A DNA stretch of 64,000 nucleotides. It comes from Eurosta solidaginis (Eukaryota; Arthropoda; Insecta; Diptera; Tephritidae). Positions within the stretch are counted from its first letter, which is position 1. The number at the start of each line of letters is the position of its first letter. The position numbers and the translations under genes are program-made. The stretch is from positions 79,631,675 through 79,695,674 of the forward strand of contig NC_090322.1 in the NCBI RefSeq assembly GCF_040869045.1. The letters are read 5' to 3'. This document shows positions 39,689 through 50,098 of the stretch, piece after piece. A model generated the notes under the pieces. The model was not told where the DNA came from. It saw nothing but the letters and a program-made list of their open reading frames with translations, and ran no database searches.

Positions 39689-42121
39689 ATGGGCAAAGTA
39701 AAACATACACCGAAGAAAACACATAATAATCAAGAAGAAATTGAAACAAAAGTAGCAATGGCAACAGGGGGTGAGTTAACGAATATTAGAGAAGATAACA
39801 GCGGTGGGGAAATGGAAGAGAAGATTCAGCAATTGCTACAACTTCTTACTCTTAAAATACAAGTTGACGAACAAAGAGACAGCAAAGTAAAAATATCAAC
39901 AGAGAATTTTGAGAAGGTAATAAGCGAGTGTGATGGCCGTTCTATTCCAATTGCTAAGTGGTTTGAAGTGTTCGAAGCAAATGCCGACGCATATGGTTTG
40001 ACTGATAAACAGAAGTATGTACAGGCGAGAGGAAAAATGTGTGGTACTGCGAAGTTGTTTTTGGAAGCAGAAACAGTATCCGATTACACCGGCTTGAAAA
40101 GGGCGCTCATCGATGAATTTCAGTATAATTGGAATAGTGCAGAAATCCATCAGCAGCTACGTGAGCGCAAAAAGAAGCAGAGCGAAACATTACATGAGTA
40201 TTTGTTAATAATGAAAAAAATTGCAAGCATAGGCAATATTGAAGAAGCAGCTGTGTTACGATATATTGTTGACGGTCTGAACATAAAAAATGAGTATAAA
40301 TTTGCCATGTATCGTAGTAAATCATTTAAAGAGTTGAAAGATGAATTTTGTGTGTACGAGCAGTTGCATATTAATGAAAAAAGAGACAGTAATATTCAAA
40401 AACAAAGTGTGGTAAATAAAGAACAATTGGCTCAGAATAGGGGAAAAGTATACTGCTTTAACTGTGGCTCAGCAGAGCATAAGAGAAAAGATTGTACTGC
40501 TGAAACGAAGTGTTTTAAATGCAACGAAAAAGGCCACATTTCGAAAAATTGTTCAAATAAGACAGAAAAAGTTAATGTAGTGGTTAGTGAGAGCCGTTTA
40601 AAACAAGTTTCAGTAAATGGTGTATCAATTAATGGGTTAGTGGACACTGGTTCAGATGTCACAATAATCAAAGAAAGCGTTGCAAAGCTAATCAATAATA
40701 TAAAGATAAATTGTAGTAAGACAGAATTACGTGGGCTGGGTAATACAACAACAAAACCTTTTGGAGGGTTTTCAGCAGAAGTGATAATTGATGGACTACA
40801 CACTGAACAGCAGTTTGTTGTTGTTCCAGATGGCAAAATGGGGTGTGATGTTCTTTTAGGGCATGATTTTATTAAAAAATTTCGCATGGTTGCTGACTCA
40901 GGGGGTTATAAGTTCGAAATATTAAAGGTAGAACCAGCTGTTTTAGCTGAGTACGCTGCTGACGTTTTTAATGTGTTTGAAGCGCCAACTGTAACGGCAC
41001 CGCCAAATTTTCGCGCAAGAATAGAAAAAATGATAGAAGAAAATTGTCAGTTGGCTACAGCACCTACAGAGCAGTGTCCCATAACATTAAAAATTATACC
41101 TGATGGAGCAATCAAACCATTTCGTCAGTCGCCAAGTCGCCTTTCGCCAGATGAAGCCGCAGCAGTTAGGAACCAAGTAGATGAGTGGATTAACAAAGGT
41201 GTTGTACGCAAATCCACTTCAAACGTAGCAAGTCGAGTGGTGGTCGTTAGCAAGAAAGATAAAACATATAGAGTTTGTATCGATTATAGGAAACTTAATA
41301 GCATGGTGCTTGATGATTGTTTTCCGGTTCCGCTGATGGAAGAAGTGTTAGAAAAACTTCAGGGTGCTAAAGTTTTTACAGTAATGGACCTTGAAAACGG
41401 GTTTTTTCACGTGCCAGTGGAGGAGGCAAGTAAAGCATTTACGGCGTTTATCACCAGAGAAGGTTTGTTCGAATTCAATAGAGCACCATTCGGTTTTAAA
41501 AATTCGCCTGCTGCGTTTATTAGATTTGTTAATCACATATATCAAGATTTTATTAACAATAATATTATGCAGTTATATATGGACGATATTATTGTTTACG
41601 CCGCTACGCCTGAAGAGTGCATGCAGAAGACGGAGAAAGTTCTTGAAAGGTGCGCGGCCCTATGGTATGGCCTAAAGGTTAAATGGAATAAATGTAGTTT
41701 TCTTCAGTCACGTATAAATTTTCTCGGACATATCGTCGAGGATAATAAGGTGTGGCCTGGCAAAGAAAAAACGGCGGCTGTTAGTCGTTTTGCGTTGCCA
41801 TCAAACATTAGGGCAGTACAGGCATTTCTTGGTCTAACAGGATTTTTTAGAAAATTTATCCCAGGCTATGCACAAATAGCGCGTCCGTTGAAAAATCTTT
41901 TAAAAAAAGGCGTAAATTTTAACATGGGCCCAGAAGAAGTAAAAGCAGTACAAAAATTGAAACAGCAGCTAACAAGTGAGCCTGTGCTTCACATATTCAA
42001 AAGGGGGGCAATCACTGAGCTGCACACGGATGCATCGAAAGAAGGTTTCGGGGCTGTGCTGCTTCAGATATTTGACAGTGAGTTGCATCCCGTATATTTT
42101 TTGGAGCAAGAAAACTTCTGA
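39689..42121 (+). CDS. Gypsy-2 gag-protease-reverse transcriptase polyprotein, first frame
   Basis: 810 codons. Gag spans residues 1-250 (IAKWFEVFEANADAYGL, GLKRALIDEFQYNWN). Two CCHC knuckles follow, CFNCGSAEHKRKDC and CFKCNEKGHISKNC (about 40451-40550). The protease has NGLVDTGSDVTIIK and a CDVLLGHDFIKKF block. RT follows with YRVCIDYRKLNSM, FTVMDLENGFFHVPV (first Asp), FGFKNSPAAFIRF and LYMDDIIVYA (YMDD). The RNase H start is TELHTDASKEGFGAVL. The frame ends prematurely at 42119-42121 because a T run (42097-42102) holds one base too many for the family reading. Gag and pol share one frame, as in mdg3/mag-like Gypsy elements. The start at 39689 is the first Met after the leader. Confidence 0.92.
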   Translation: MGKVKHTPKKTHNNQEEIETKVAMATGGELTNIREDNSGGEMEEKIQQLLQLLTLKIQVDEQRDSKVKISTENFEKVISECDGRSIPIAKWFEVFEANADAYGLTDKQKYVQARGKMCGTAKLFLEAETVSDYTGLKRALIDEFQYNWNSAEIHQQLRERKKKQSETLHEYLLIMKKIASIGNIEEAAVLRYIVDGLNIKNEYKFAMYRSKSFKELKDEFCVYEQLHINEKRDSNIQKQSVVNKEQLAQNRGKVYCFNCGSAEHKRKDCTAETKCFKCNEKGHISKNCSNKTEKVNVVVSESRLKQVSVNGVSINGLVDTGSDVTIIKESVAKLINNIKINCSKTELRGLGNTTTKPFGGFSAEVIIDGLHTEQQFVVVPDGKMGCDVLLGHDFIKKFRMVADSGGYKFEILKVEPAVLAEYAADVFNVFEAPTVTAPPNFRARIEKMIEENCQLATAPTEQCPITLKIIPDGAIKPFRQSPSRLSPDEAAAVRNQVDEWINKGVVRKSTSNVASRVVVVSKKDKTYRVCIDYRKLNSMVLDDCFPVPLMEEVLEKLQGAKVFTVMDLENGFFHVPVEEASKAFTAFITREGLFEFNRAPFGFKNSPAAFIRFVNHIYQDFINNNIMQLYMDDIIVYAATPEECMQKTEKVLERCAALWYGLKVKWNKCSFLQSRINFLGHIVEDNKVWPGKEKTAAVSRFALPSNIRAVQAFLGLTGFFRKFIPGYAQIARPLKNLLKKGVNFNMGPEEVKAVQKLKQQLTSEPVLHIFKRGAITELHTDASKEGFGAVLLQIFDSELHPVYFLEQENF

Positions 42122-43661
42122 AGGGGAATCTAAGAAGCACAGCTACATTTTAGAGGTGAAAGCAGCGTATTTGGCAATTAAGAAATTTCGACATTACATA
42201 TTGGGTACCAGGTTTAAGTTGGTTACAGATTGTATTGCGTTCAAGCAGACCACTTCGAAACAAGATGTACCAAGAGAAGTTGCTCAGTGGGTGCTCTACC
42301 TACAAGATTTTAACTTCGAAGTAGAACATCGCGCAGGTTGCAAAATGAAGCACGTTGACTATTTAAGTCGCTATCCGCAACCGGTTATGGTTGTTACTAC
42401 AGAAATATCAGCCAGAATTAAGAAGGCACAACAGAATTATGACCACATAAAGGCAATCGTGGAAATAGTGAAAGAACATCCATATGAAGATTATACGTTG
42501 AAAGGTGGTATGCTGTTCAAGTCGGTCGAGGGTGGTGATTTGTTGGTGATACCAAAGCTGATGGAGCGTGACATTATTCGAGAAGCACATGATATGGGTC
42601 ATTTTTCAGTGGTAAAAACTATGCATTCAGTACAGCAGCAATGCTGGATTCCACATTTGGAAAACAAAGTGGGTAGATTTATCGCGAACTGTATTAAATG
42701 TATTGTCCACAACAAAAAGTTAGGCAAGCAAGAAGGTTATCTCAATTATATCGATAAGGGTGACACACCGCTGCACACACTACATATTGATCACTTGGGG
42801 CCGATGGATGCTACATCTAAACGGTACAAATATATATTGTCGATTGTCGATGGGTTTTCGAAGTTCGTGTGGCTGTTTCCAACAAAATCTACGGGCCACG
42901 AAGAAGTAATTCAAAGGTTGAGCGAGTGGTCTAATACGTTTGGTTTTCCGAGACGAATAGTAAGTGATCGCGGTACAGCATTCACTGCAAAAGATTTGGT
43001 TGAGTTTTTGGACAAACACAAAGTTGAACAGATTTGGACAACAACAGGAGTGGCCAGAGGCAATGGTCAAATAGAGCGCGTAAATCGTTCGATTTTATCG
43101 ATTATTTCTAAGCTATCAGCAGATCAGCCGGCACTATGGTTCAAATATATGCCCCAAGTCCAGAAAGCTATTAACACACACGTGCATGCATCTACGAAGA
43201 CATCGCCTTTTGAAGTTTTGTTTGGCACAAAAATGTTTAGTCAATCTGAGGGTCGTCTACTTGAATTATTAGAGGAAGAGATCGTATCACGTTACAATGA
43301 AGATCGTCAGAAGTTGCGTGAGGAAGCACGGCGCAATATCATGCAAGCACAGCAGATGTATAAACGTAATTTTGACAAAAAGCGTCAAAAAGAACATGGC
43401 TACAAAATGGGCGATCTCGTCACAATAAAGAGAACCCAGTTTGTGGCTGGTCAAAAGTTAGCCAGTAAATACTTGGGTCCATATGAAGTCACCAAGATCA
43501 AAGGCAACGGGCGTTATGATGTGAAGAAAGCAGCAAATGTCGAAGGACCAAAAATTACCATGACTAGTTGTGATAACATGAAGCTATGGCGATTTGTCGA
43601 GGAAAATGAAGAGCTGTTGTCATCTGGGTCAGATGACGAAGGTCAAGAAGGCCGAATGTAA
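42098..43661 (+). CDS. Gypsy-2 RNase H-integrase, second frame
   Basis: Continues the polyprotein after the T-run frameshift (open from 41976; true sense from about 42098). RNase H reads SYILEVKAAYLAIKKFRHYI, LVTDCIAFKQT and KMKHVDYLSRY. The integrase zinc domain is HDMGHFSVVKTMHSV ... CIKCIVH. The core has LHIDHLGPMD, IVSDRGTAFTAKDL and GNGQIERVNRSI (D, D, E). Next come a coiled basic region and the GPY/F-like YLGPYEVTKIKGNGRYDV. The stop at 43659-43661 lies inside the 3' LTR. All catalytic residues are present, so the only visible lesion of this element is the one-base shift. Confidence 0.92.
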
Positions 43662-43898
43662 GGCGGAGGAGTTTCTTTGGTGTGCATGCATGATTGCTGA
43701 TTGCGAGAGGAGAGAGACGGGCGACAGATAGACGACAGTTTTTGGCATTTTTCAGTAGTCGTCAAGAAGTTGAATCGTGAAGTCGAGATCGAAATATCGT
43801 CGAATATCCAGTTGAACTTTAAAATTAATGATATACTTTCATCATATTCATTTTCATTTTTTATAATTAAATAAAATATAATTAAATACTTTCTTACA
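43657..43898 (+). repeat. Gypsy-2 3' LTR
   Basis: Identical by eye to the 5' LTR. The pol stop codon is provided by its first bases (TGTAAG). Confidence 0.95.
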
Positions 43899-44340
43899 TA
43901 TATGAACAACAAATGCTAGTTAAATTTTCGTCGACAAATTGTTCGATTAACTCAATTTTAGTAATAAAGGATTCGAGACCTAGGGGCTCACCGGTATAAT
44001 TTTCACGCATAATACCAGCACATATGCCGATAAACGTCCTTTTTTCTTCAGGAGTCGCCATATTTGTATCGGAATTAGGAGAATTTAAAATATTTGTTTC
44101 GGGCAATTCCTCAAATCCGCGAAATTCTCCGGACAAAGAAAGTCTAACAACAAGGTTTTTGATTGTACTGGGCGAATATGTGGTTGAGCCTTCGGAAACT
44201 GGGCTTTTAAAATCAAGATTTTCGGAATCGGAACTTTCGGAATTAAAATTTTTGGAATTGGAATCTGAATTTTTGGAATTTTCGGAATCTGAGTCTTGTT
44301 CTGAAATTCTGGGAAATACTTTTTGGTTTCTAAGAAACAT
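43899..44340 (-). pseudogene. Mdg1-like gag, N-terminal part
   Basis: From 44340 the frame has a Ser/Asp/Asn/Glu-rich start (SDSENSKNSDSNSKN), then MATPEEKRTFIGICAGIMRE and FITKIELIEQFVDENLTS, cut at 43899 by Gypsy-2. The MATPEEK Met may be the real start. It continues at 39186. Confidence 0.85.
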
Positions 44341-44585
44341 ATGTAGTAGGAAGCAAAGAAGAAATATTTAAGCTGATTAAAGTCGAATTTGTAGAAATTG
44401 CTTACGAAAATTTAACAGAAATAGAAATTGAATTGAATGTTGATGTGAAATTGAAATAATTATCCGGCAATTTAGTGAAAGACTGAATATTTAATGACAA
44501 ATTGAATGTATATTGAAGTAATTTAATTTAAATTGATTTCAAAGGAAAATATTTTATTTTGGTAAAAGGACTTGGCTGTTGATAA

Positions 44586-44733
44586 CGGACGCACCACTTT
44601 ATTAAAAAGATCTCAATGTGTTTGTGCTATAACGGACGCACCGTTTTTATTAAAATTGTATGGTTTTATTTTTTATAGATACGGGCGCACCGCATCTTTT
44701 CAAATTTGTAATACGAATATGCTCGGACGCACC
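44586..44733. repeat. Four spaced CGGACGCACC decamers
   Basis: Exact at 44586, 44633 and 44724, one mismatch at 44682; spacings 47, 49 and 42 bp. They lie in the leader of the Mdg1-like element. Regular spacing suggests a protein-binding cluster, but no factor is known to me. Confidence 0.6.
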
Positions 44734-44837
44734 GGGATTAAAAAAAAATTTCATTGGTTTTGTACGGAACCACCGTTTACGCAAAAAAATTATTTTTCAT
44801 GTTATTTTTTGTATTGTTTTTGATGAAGCCCACTGTA

Positions 44838-45003
44838 GGGCAGAGTGGGACTAAAACCGAAAAATTGATAAAAGTTATTTAATTTGTTTTTGAAGATGGC
44901 AACTGCTTTTAATTTTTTTTCAGAAAATTTACCAGTTGAACTGGTTAAAGGAAACTAAAAAAAAAAATTTTCCGGTGTTTTTCCAACTCTGTCCCACTGC
45001 GCC
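44838..45003. mobile_element. Candidate 166 bp mariner-like MITE
   Basis: Left GGGCAGAGTGGGAC and right, read inward, GGCGCAGTGGGACAGAG form an imperfect TIR, flanked on both sides by TA. No ORF. Confidence 0.45.
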
Positions 45004-46298
45004 TACCCGTAGTTCACACATATATATGTATATGGAATTGGGTTATTTAACGCTTTCAGTAGATGATAAAAACCAGTTTTATATATATATATATAATGTA
45101 AAGTATTTTGTAATAATTGTGAAAATAGAAAAGTGAGAAAATATATGTAATATGTAATATAACTGTTTTAATTTTAATATTTATGAAACGTATAAAAAAT
45201 TTAATTTTATATAAATCTTTATGTATATGAATATAAAAATGATTTTCGCACACTGTGCGTCATACCGACTTCTGCTTTATTTGGTTTGCCGCTTGAATTC
45301 TGCTACTGCATCTGATGTTCTGCTGCTTTGGTTGCTGTTGTCGTTGGCGTCACTCGTCTTCCGCTATTCGGCTTTCCTTTGGTGTACGGTGGTTTTCCGC
45401 TATTCTGGTGGCGTGGCTAGTGCCGTTTTTTTCCACAATTTTGGTACAGTTTTTTCAAAATGTTTTCTCAAAAGTATATTTGAGTTTTTGTTGTATTTAA
45501 GTATTATCTCTGTTTTCCGTTAGTTTCTTTTATTATTAGTAAAAACAATTTCTTATTATTTCCGTTTTTTATTAAGTCTTTTTATTATATTTTTCTGATT
45601 TTTCTGCTTTTATTTTTCTAATTTTTCTGCACCAGCCACGGACAAAGAAACCACCGCCACTGCCATATTTATGATGCATATTTGAAGATTTAAATTTTTA
45701 ATATATGTAGGTTGTTGTTTTTTTTTTTTGTTGAAAATGTTTAAATATTTATGTTTTAATAAGTTTTATAAAACAATTTTTTGATTTTGTACTTTTTTTT
45801 TTGTAGAGATTTTTTAAATGTTGTAATTTTTTTGTAATGGTTTTTCAAATTTTGTAAATTTTTTTTTGTAATTTTTATAGTTTTCGAAAGAACATTTTTT
45901 TGTAAAGGTTTTTCAAATTTTGTATTTTTTTGTAATTTTTATAGTTTTCAAGGGAACATTTTTTTTTGTGTAGTTTTTAGTTTTTTAATTTTTTTTTTTG
46001 TAAGATTTTTGCTTTTTTATATATTTTTTTTTATAGGGTTTTTATAAGTTTTGTATTTTTTTTGGATTTTTATGGTTTTTTTTTCTTTTTTTGTAGATTT
46101 TTAAATTTTGTGTAAATTAAATTTTAATTCAGGAAACATTTTTTGTAATATTAATACTTTTTTTATTTGTGTTTGTTTAATTCATTTTTGATAAAATTTT
46201 TTTTGGGGTTTTAAATTTTTAGGTTTTTTTTCTTTTTGATTTTTAGTGCCTCTTCGCCACTATGGCCGCCATTCCGAGGCCCGACGTCACGTTCGCCA

Positions 46299-46806
46299 TT
46301 TAAGGTTGGCCTTTTATTTCCAACCATTTTCGGTGTGGGATATACTCACGCTTGGTCGTGGGTATGCAGCCCACAGTGCACACACAAACCCTTCTTAAGT
46401 TTTTCCAAATAATTTATTAAATTTCGTTTACAGTTTATTTCACAGTTTATTTAACGAATTTCTTACCACTTTCAGTTTTATATATATATGTTCATACTTA
46501 TCACTTTTTAGTTCTATTTAAATATATGTACAATTTTTAACAAACACCCTTTTGGTTTTTTTTCTATATTTTCTTGATTTTCTTCTTTAGTTTGGGTATA
46601 TCCACGACCGGTCACTTGAGTGTGCAAAACGAAATCATTCGGGTTCGTTTTCTCACCCACGCTCAGCGGCCATCATTTTTACTGCTGAATCAATTGGACC
46701 TGCTGAGTGTAATTGGCATTGCTGCTCAGCAACAGCTGACGGCGATGCCACTTGCACGCAGGGGTGTGTTTTGTTGCGTAAAGGCAGGTAACGCAGTGCG
46801 GTTATA
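46299..46806 (-). repeat. Mdg1-like 5' LTR
   Basis: 508 bp, matching 33505-33999 with about ten substitutions and a 13 bp extra stretch (TTCTTAAGTTTTT region, about 46393). Its outermost two bases are missing relative to the other LTR (GGTTATA instead of GGTTATACA). Confidence 0.88.
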
Positions 46807-46839
46807 GAACTACATCAAGTAAACAATATACAGAGGTGT

Positions 46840-47067
46840 AAATCTAGAAGTATGGAACGAGGGAATCGAAGAATATAAAAGAGCGCAATCTGAGCAATCA
46901 TAGTCAGTTTTGACTTAAGTACGCTATCTGTCGAGTAGTAGAAGTGTTATTAGTAAAGGCCATTTTGCATTATTGAATAGTGGAGTTATTTATTCAACAA
47001 TTTAGTGATTTGATTCGAACGTTAGTATAGGGCTGCAAATAAGCAGAATTTCCCAAAATTCGTTACA
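46840..47067 (+). repeat. Gypsy-3 5' LTR, truncated, copy B
   Basis: Only the last 228 bp or so, from CTAGAAGTATGGAACGAG on. About 280 bp of LTR were deleted, together with about 50 bp of flank, compared with copy A. The primer region CTGGTGTCAGAAG follows. Confidence 0.9.
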
Positions 47068-47126
47068 ACTGGTGTCAGAAGAGGAATTGTTGAATAAATT
47101 CCGAAGATTTCGAATACAACAAGGAC

Positions 47127-48450
47127 ATGGAAAAGTGGAGTGAACTGAAGATCCAGCAACTGAAGGAGTTGGAGAGCTGTGGATTGAATACAATCGGCAA
47201 TAAACTCGAACTTCAGGCACGACTCCGAGAGGCAATGGAATTGGAAGGAATTAATGTGGACGAGTATATCTTTTATCCTGATGTGGAAGAATCAGCAACA
47301 AAAATTGAAAAGAAAAACGAAACATCGCAGACAGTTACCAGCACAGACTTGAAAATTATATTGGCTGCAATAACTGCTCAAACATCGACAGTGGCATCTC
47401 AGCTGGAATCTCAGGGGACACGTTTAACATCCAAGATGGAAGCACAGGAGGCACGCATTTCAGAAATGTCGTCACAAATATCTACAAATATGTCATCGCA
47501 ACTGGAAGATCAAAAGAGATATATGGCATCCCAACTGGGATCACAGGAGACACGTATCTCAGAAATGTCGTCAGAAATAACATCTAAAATAGAAGCACAA
47601 GGGGCACGTATATCAGAAATGTCGGCACAAATTTCAGCGCAGGTATCATCGCAGATCTTTGCACAACTGAAAGCGCTTATGGAAGAGAATCTAACGCAGT
47701 TTCAGGTAGGGTTCAGTGGTCGACAAGATAAAATGAAGGCCGAGGTAGATTCTTTAAAAGATCGTATTCAGGAGTTACAATTGAACCATCCAATAACTTC
47801 AACGTCTACTCTGAAGGTAAAATCCCCAACGTTTGATGGTTCTGTTCCTTTCCAGGTATTTAAGCTCCAATTTGAGAAGACGTCAGCAGCGAACAACTGG
47901 AATGCCACAGATAAAATTGCTGCACTGTTCGTGGCTTTAAAAGGACCAGCTGCTGAGATCTTACAGACCATTCCAGAGTACGAACGAAACAGTTATGAAG
48001 CATTGATGGCTGCTGTAGAATGACGGTACGGAAGCGAACACAGGAAACAGATCTACCAAATAGAATTGCAAAACCGCTACCAAAAAGCTAACGAGACTTT
48101 GCAGGATGTCGAAAGGCTGGCCCATCTAGCAAATGCGGACGCACCCGTGGAAAAAGTGTTCGCGCACCGAGAGGGTAAAAATTCAAAGCTTCATAAATGG
48201 TATACAAGATGTGGAAACGAAACGAGCTACATATGCGAATCCAAAAACTAACTTTTGCTGAAACGGTATTGCATGCACTGACTCAGGAAACAGCCTCACT
48301 TTTGAGTAAGCCAGCGTACAAAGCTCATAGCGTGGAAGTGGAAAGGCCAGACTGGGTAGACACAATTTTGGAAGCAGTGAAGGGGAGAAAAACTCTGGAG
48401 TTATGAAATGTTTCAAGTGCGGCAACCCAGGCCATATTGCACGTCATTGA
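47127..48450 (+). pseudogene. Gypsy-3 gag
   Basis: Residues 1-45 form a SAP-like motif (WSELKIQQLKELESCGLNTIGNK). Residues 75-190 carry a repeated coiled-coil pattern, QxxRISEMSSQIS / SQLESQxTR. The gag core follows (FDGSVPFQVFKLQFEKTSAAN ... AEILQTIPE). A stop at 48021-48023 precedes RYGSEHRKQIYQIELQNRYQ, so the family frame continues. It ends in a single knuckle CFKCGNPGHIARH whose last Cys codon has become TGA (48448-48450). Frameshifts occur near 48150. Confidence 0.87.
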
Positions 48451-49315
48451 AGCACCGGTCCTAATAGTTCCAACAATGTGGGTGGACGTAAACGCAGAGC
48501 TGAAGGAGATGAGCAAATCTGCAAGTCCACTCAATCGTTAAACTAAAGCGAGTCAGCCGCAAGGGGCCACAGCTGGCTCCCTCATTTGAATGCCTCATAA
48601 TCTCTATCTCGCAAACTGGAAGAAGGTCAAACAATCTTACTGTCGGAGGACATGTGGATAAAAAGGAACGTTTACTGACTGTATATACGGGTGCATCTCA
48701 TTCCATCATTCGAGCGGATTTAGCCAACAAGAAAATAAGAACATTGCATGGATCACAAGTAGTAGTAGTAGTAGTAGCACAATTTTATAGTGGTAGAGAT
48801 TGTTGATGAAATCATAATTGGAGTGGACTTCTTAATCGACCAAGGCATCAAGATCGACATGCAAAGCAAGACGATGCGATATAAGAACATGAATGTGCCA
48901 CTTAATTTCGGCTACGAGAGAGACTACAGCAGTAAGCGAGTGCTGGTGGAAGAGAGTCAGCAAATACCGCAAAAATCAGAAGCAGTCATCTGGGCATAGG
49001 TTGATGGAGATTGTGGGACAAACAAATTTGGGTTGTCGAGGCAGCAAAGAAATCAACACCGAACATAATTGTAGGAAAACCCTAGCTATGACAAAACAAG
49101 ATGGACGTATTCCAGTAAGAGTACTCAATGAGTTCAATGAGTCACCACTCAAACTGACAAAAGGAGCTATATTGGGAAGATGCCAAGAGGCTGAAGTAGT
49201 TATTAACTGTGAACAGCTCCAGGAACAGGTTTCAACTAGCAAGACTGATCTTTCAAATGACATCACGACATGGACGGAGGGGCTAAATCAAGATTATCAG
49301 AGTAAGGCAAAGTAA
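48451..49315 (+). pseudogene. Gypsy-3 protease and linker
   Basis: The active site reads LTVYTGASHSIIRADLA; the catalytic Asp of DTGA is Tyr (48684-48686). EIIIGVDFLIDQGIKIDM is the C-terminal GxDF block of the protease. A linker follows (NEFNESPLKLTKGAILG) and runs to a stop before the RT. A GTAGTAGTAGTAGTAG microsatellite interrupts the protease at 48760-48777. Confidence 0.85.
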
Positions 49316-50098
49316 CTGCTTCTAAAATACGCAAACATATTTGACCAGGATGGTTCCAAACCAGGCCGCACCAATGTTGTGAAACATAAAATTGACACTG
49401 GAGACGCCAGGCCGATACGTCAAGCTCCTCGTAGTGTTCCACTGCCGAAGCGGGAAGTTGTGAGTCAAATCGTACAAGAAATGAGCGACAGCGGCGTCAT
49501 CGACCCATAAGCTAGTCCATGGAGCTCACCGGTGGTACTTGTGAAGAAGAAGGATGGGAAAATGAGGTTTTGCGTGGACTACCGCAGGTTGAACGACGTC
49601 ACGATAAAGGATAGCTACCCATTGCGAAGAATTCACGATACTCTGGACTCGCTATTTGGTACGAAATGGTTTTCCACACTGGACTTGAGAAGCGGCTACT
49701 GGCAAGTTGAGGTGAAGGAGGAAGATAAAGAGAAAACAGCCTTCAGTGTCGGTGATGGTCTTTGGCAATTTACAGTGATGCCTTTTGGACTTTGTAATGC
49801 GCCACTTACTTTTGAGAGACTCATGGACCTGGTACTGAAATGACTACATTCGAAAACATGCTTGGTGTACCTGGACGACATCATCGTATTGGGCAAGAAC
49901 TTTGATGAACATCTTAAGAACTTGGAGGAAGTTTTCCAGAGAATAGCTGCCGCTGGTCTGAAACTAAGTCCCAAAAAGTGTTCGCTGTTTAAAAAGGAAG
50001 TCAATTATTTGGGTCAGAAGGTAACGACAGAAGGAACCTGTACAGCGAATGAAAAGATAGAGGCAGTAAAGGATTGCCCAAGACCACAGAACTTGTAT
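49316..50098 (+). pseudogene. Gypsy-3 reverse transcriptase
   Basis: Reads RQAPRSVPLPKREVV, SGVIDP (stop at 49508), [51 protein letters not shown] (first Asp), [17 protein letters not shown], a stop at 49841, LVYLDDIIVLGKNF (YLDD box at 49865-49876) and FLGxxV-type YLGQKVTTEG. It is interrupted at about 50098 by a LINE tail and continues at 50826 with RNFLGLCTYYRRFVPNF. Confidence 0.9.

Larger units (their letters stand above)
39187..43898 (+). mobile_element. Gypsy-2, young LTR retrotransposon (4712 bp)
   Basis: LTRs 39187-39428 and 43657-43898, 242 bp each (TGTAAGGCGG...CTTTCTTACA), appear identical base for base. A tRNA-Pro-like primer site (TGGGGGCTC) follows at 39431. The 4 bp flanks are TGTA and TATA, one mismatch. 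Gag-protease-RT-RNase H-integrase lie in one phase apart from a single one-base frameshift at a T run (42097-42102). It is inserted in the gag of the Mdg1-like element in the opposite orientation. Confidence 0.95.
44341..46298 (-). other. Mdg1-like 5' untranslated leader
   Basis: About 1.9 kb of non-coding DNA between the 5' LTR and gag. On the plus strand 45700-46250 is extremely T-rich (runs of 5-10 T, A-rich on the sense strand). The primer-binding region TGGCGAACGTGACG sits at 46298-46285. Four CGGACGCACC words lie at 44586, 44633, 44682 (CGGGCGCACC) and 44724. A small TIR element is nested at 44838-45003. Confidence 0.65.
33505..46806 (-). mobile_element. Mdg1/412-like LTR retrotransposon, 13.3 kb with nested insertions
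   Basis: LTRs lie at 33505-33999 and 46299-46806. GAAC flanks both sides (33501-33504 and 46807-46810), and copy A of the duplication shows the unoccupied GAACTACATC site. Internal order on the minus strand is PBS, gag, protease, RT, RNase H, integrase. The primer-binding region next to the 5' LTR starts TGGCGAACGTGACG, close to the tRNA-Arg type site used by Mdg1/412 elements. The gag has an Asn/Arg-rich tail without a CCHC knuckle, as in that lineage. The LTRs differ at about ten positions plus a 13 bp indel. A SINE sits in the protease-RT join and Gypsy-2 in gag; without them the element is about 8.2 kb. Confidence 0.88.
28126..47297. repeat. Tandem segmental duplication, copy B (with later 13.3 kb insertion)
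   Basis: Repeats copy A in the same order. Differences include retention of the whole LINE-B tail (29313-30030), insertion of the Mdg1-like element at 33505-46806, and a deletion of about 330 bp that removes the first part of the Gypsy-3 5' LTR (joint at about 46839). Copy B runs on into the remainder of Gypsy-3, so B is the side that holds the original continuation. Confidence 0.88.

Noticed and set aside
39689..42121. Envelope gene or errantivirus status for Gypsy-2
   Set aside because: The second frame ends inside the 3' LTR directly after the integrase. There is no room for an envelope gene and no signal peptide or fusion region was seen.
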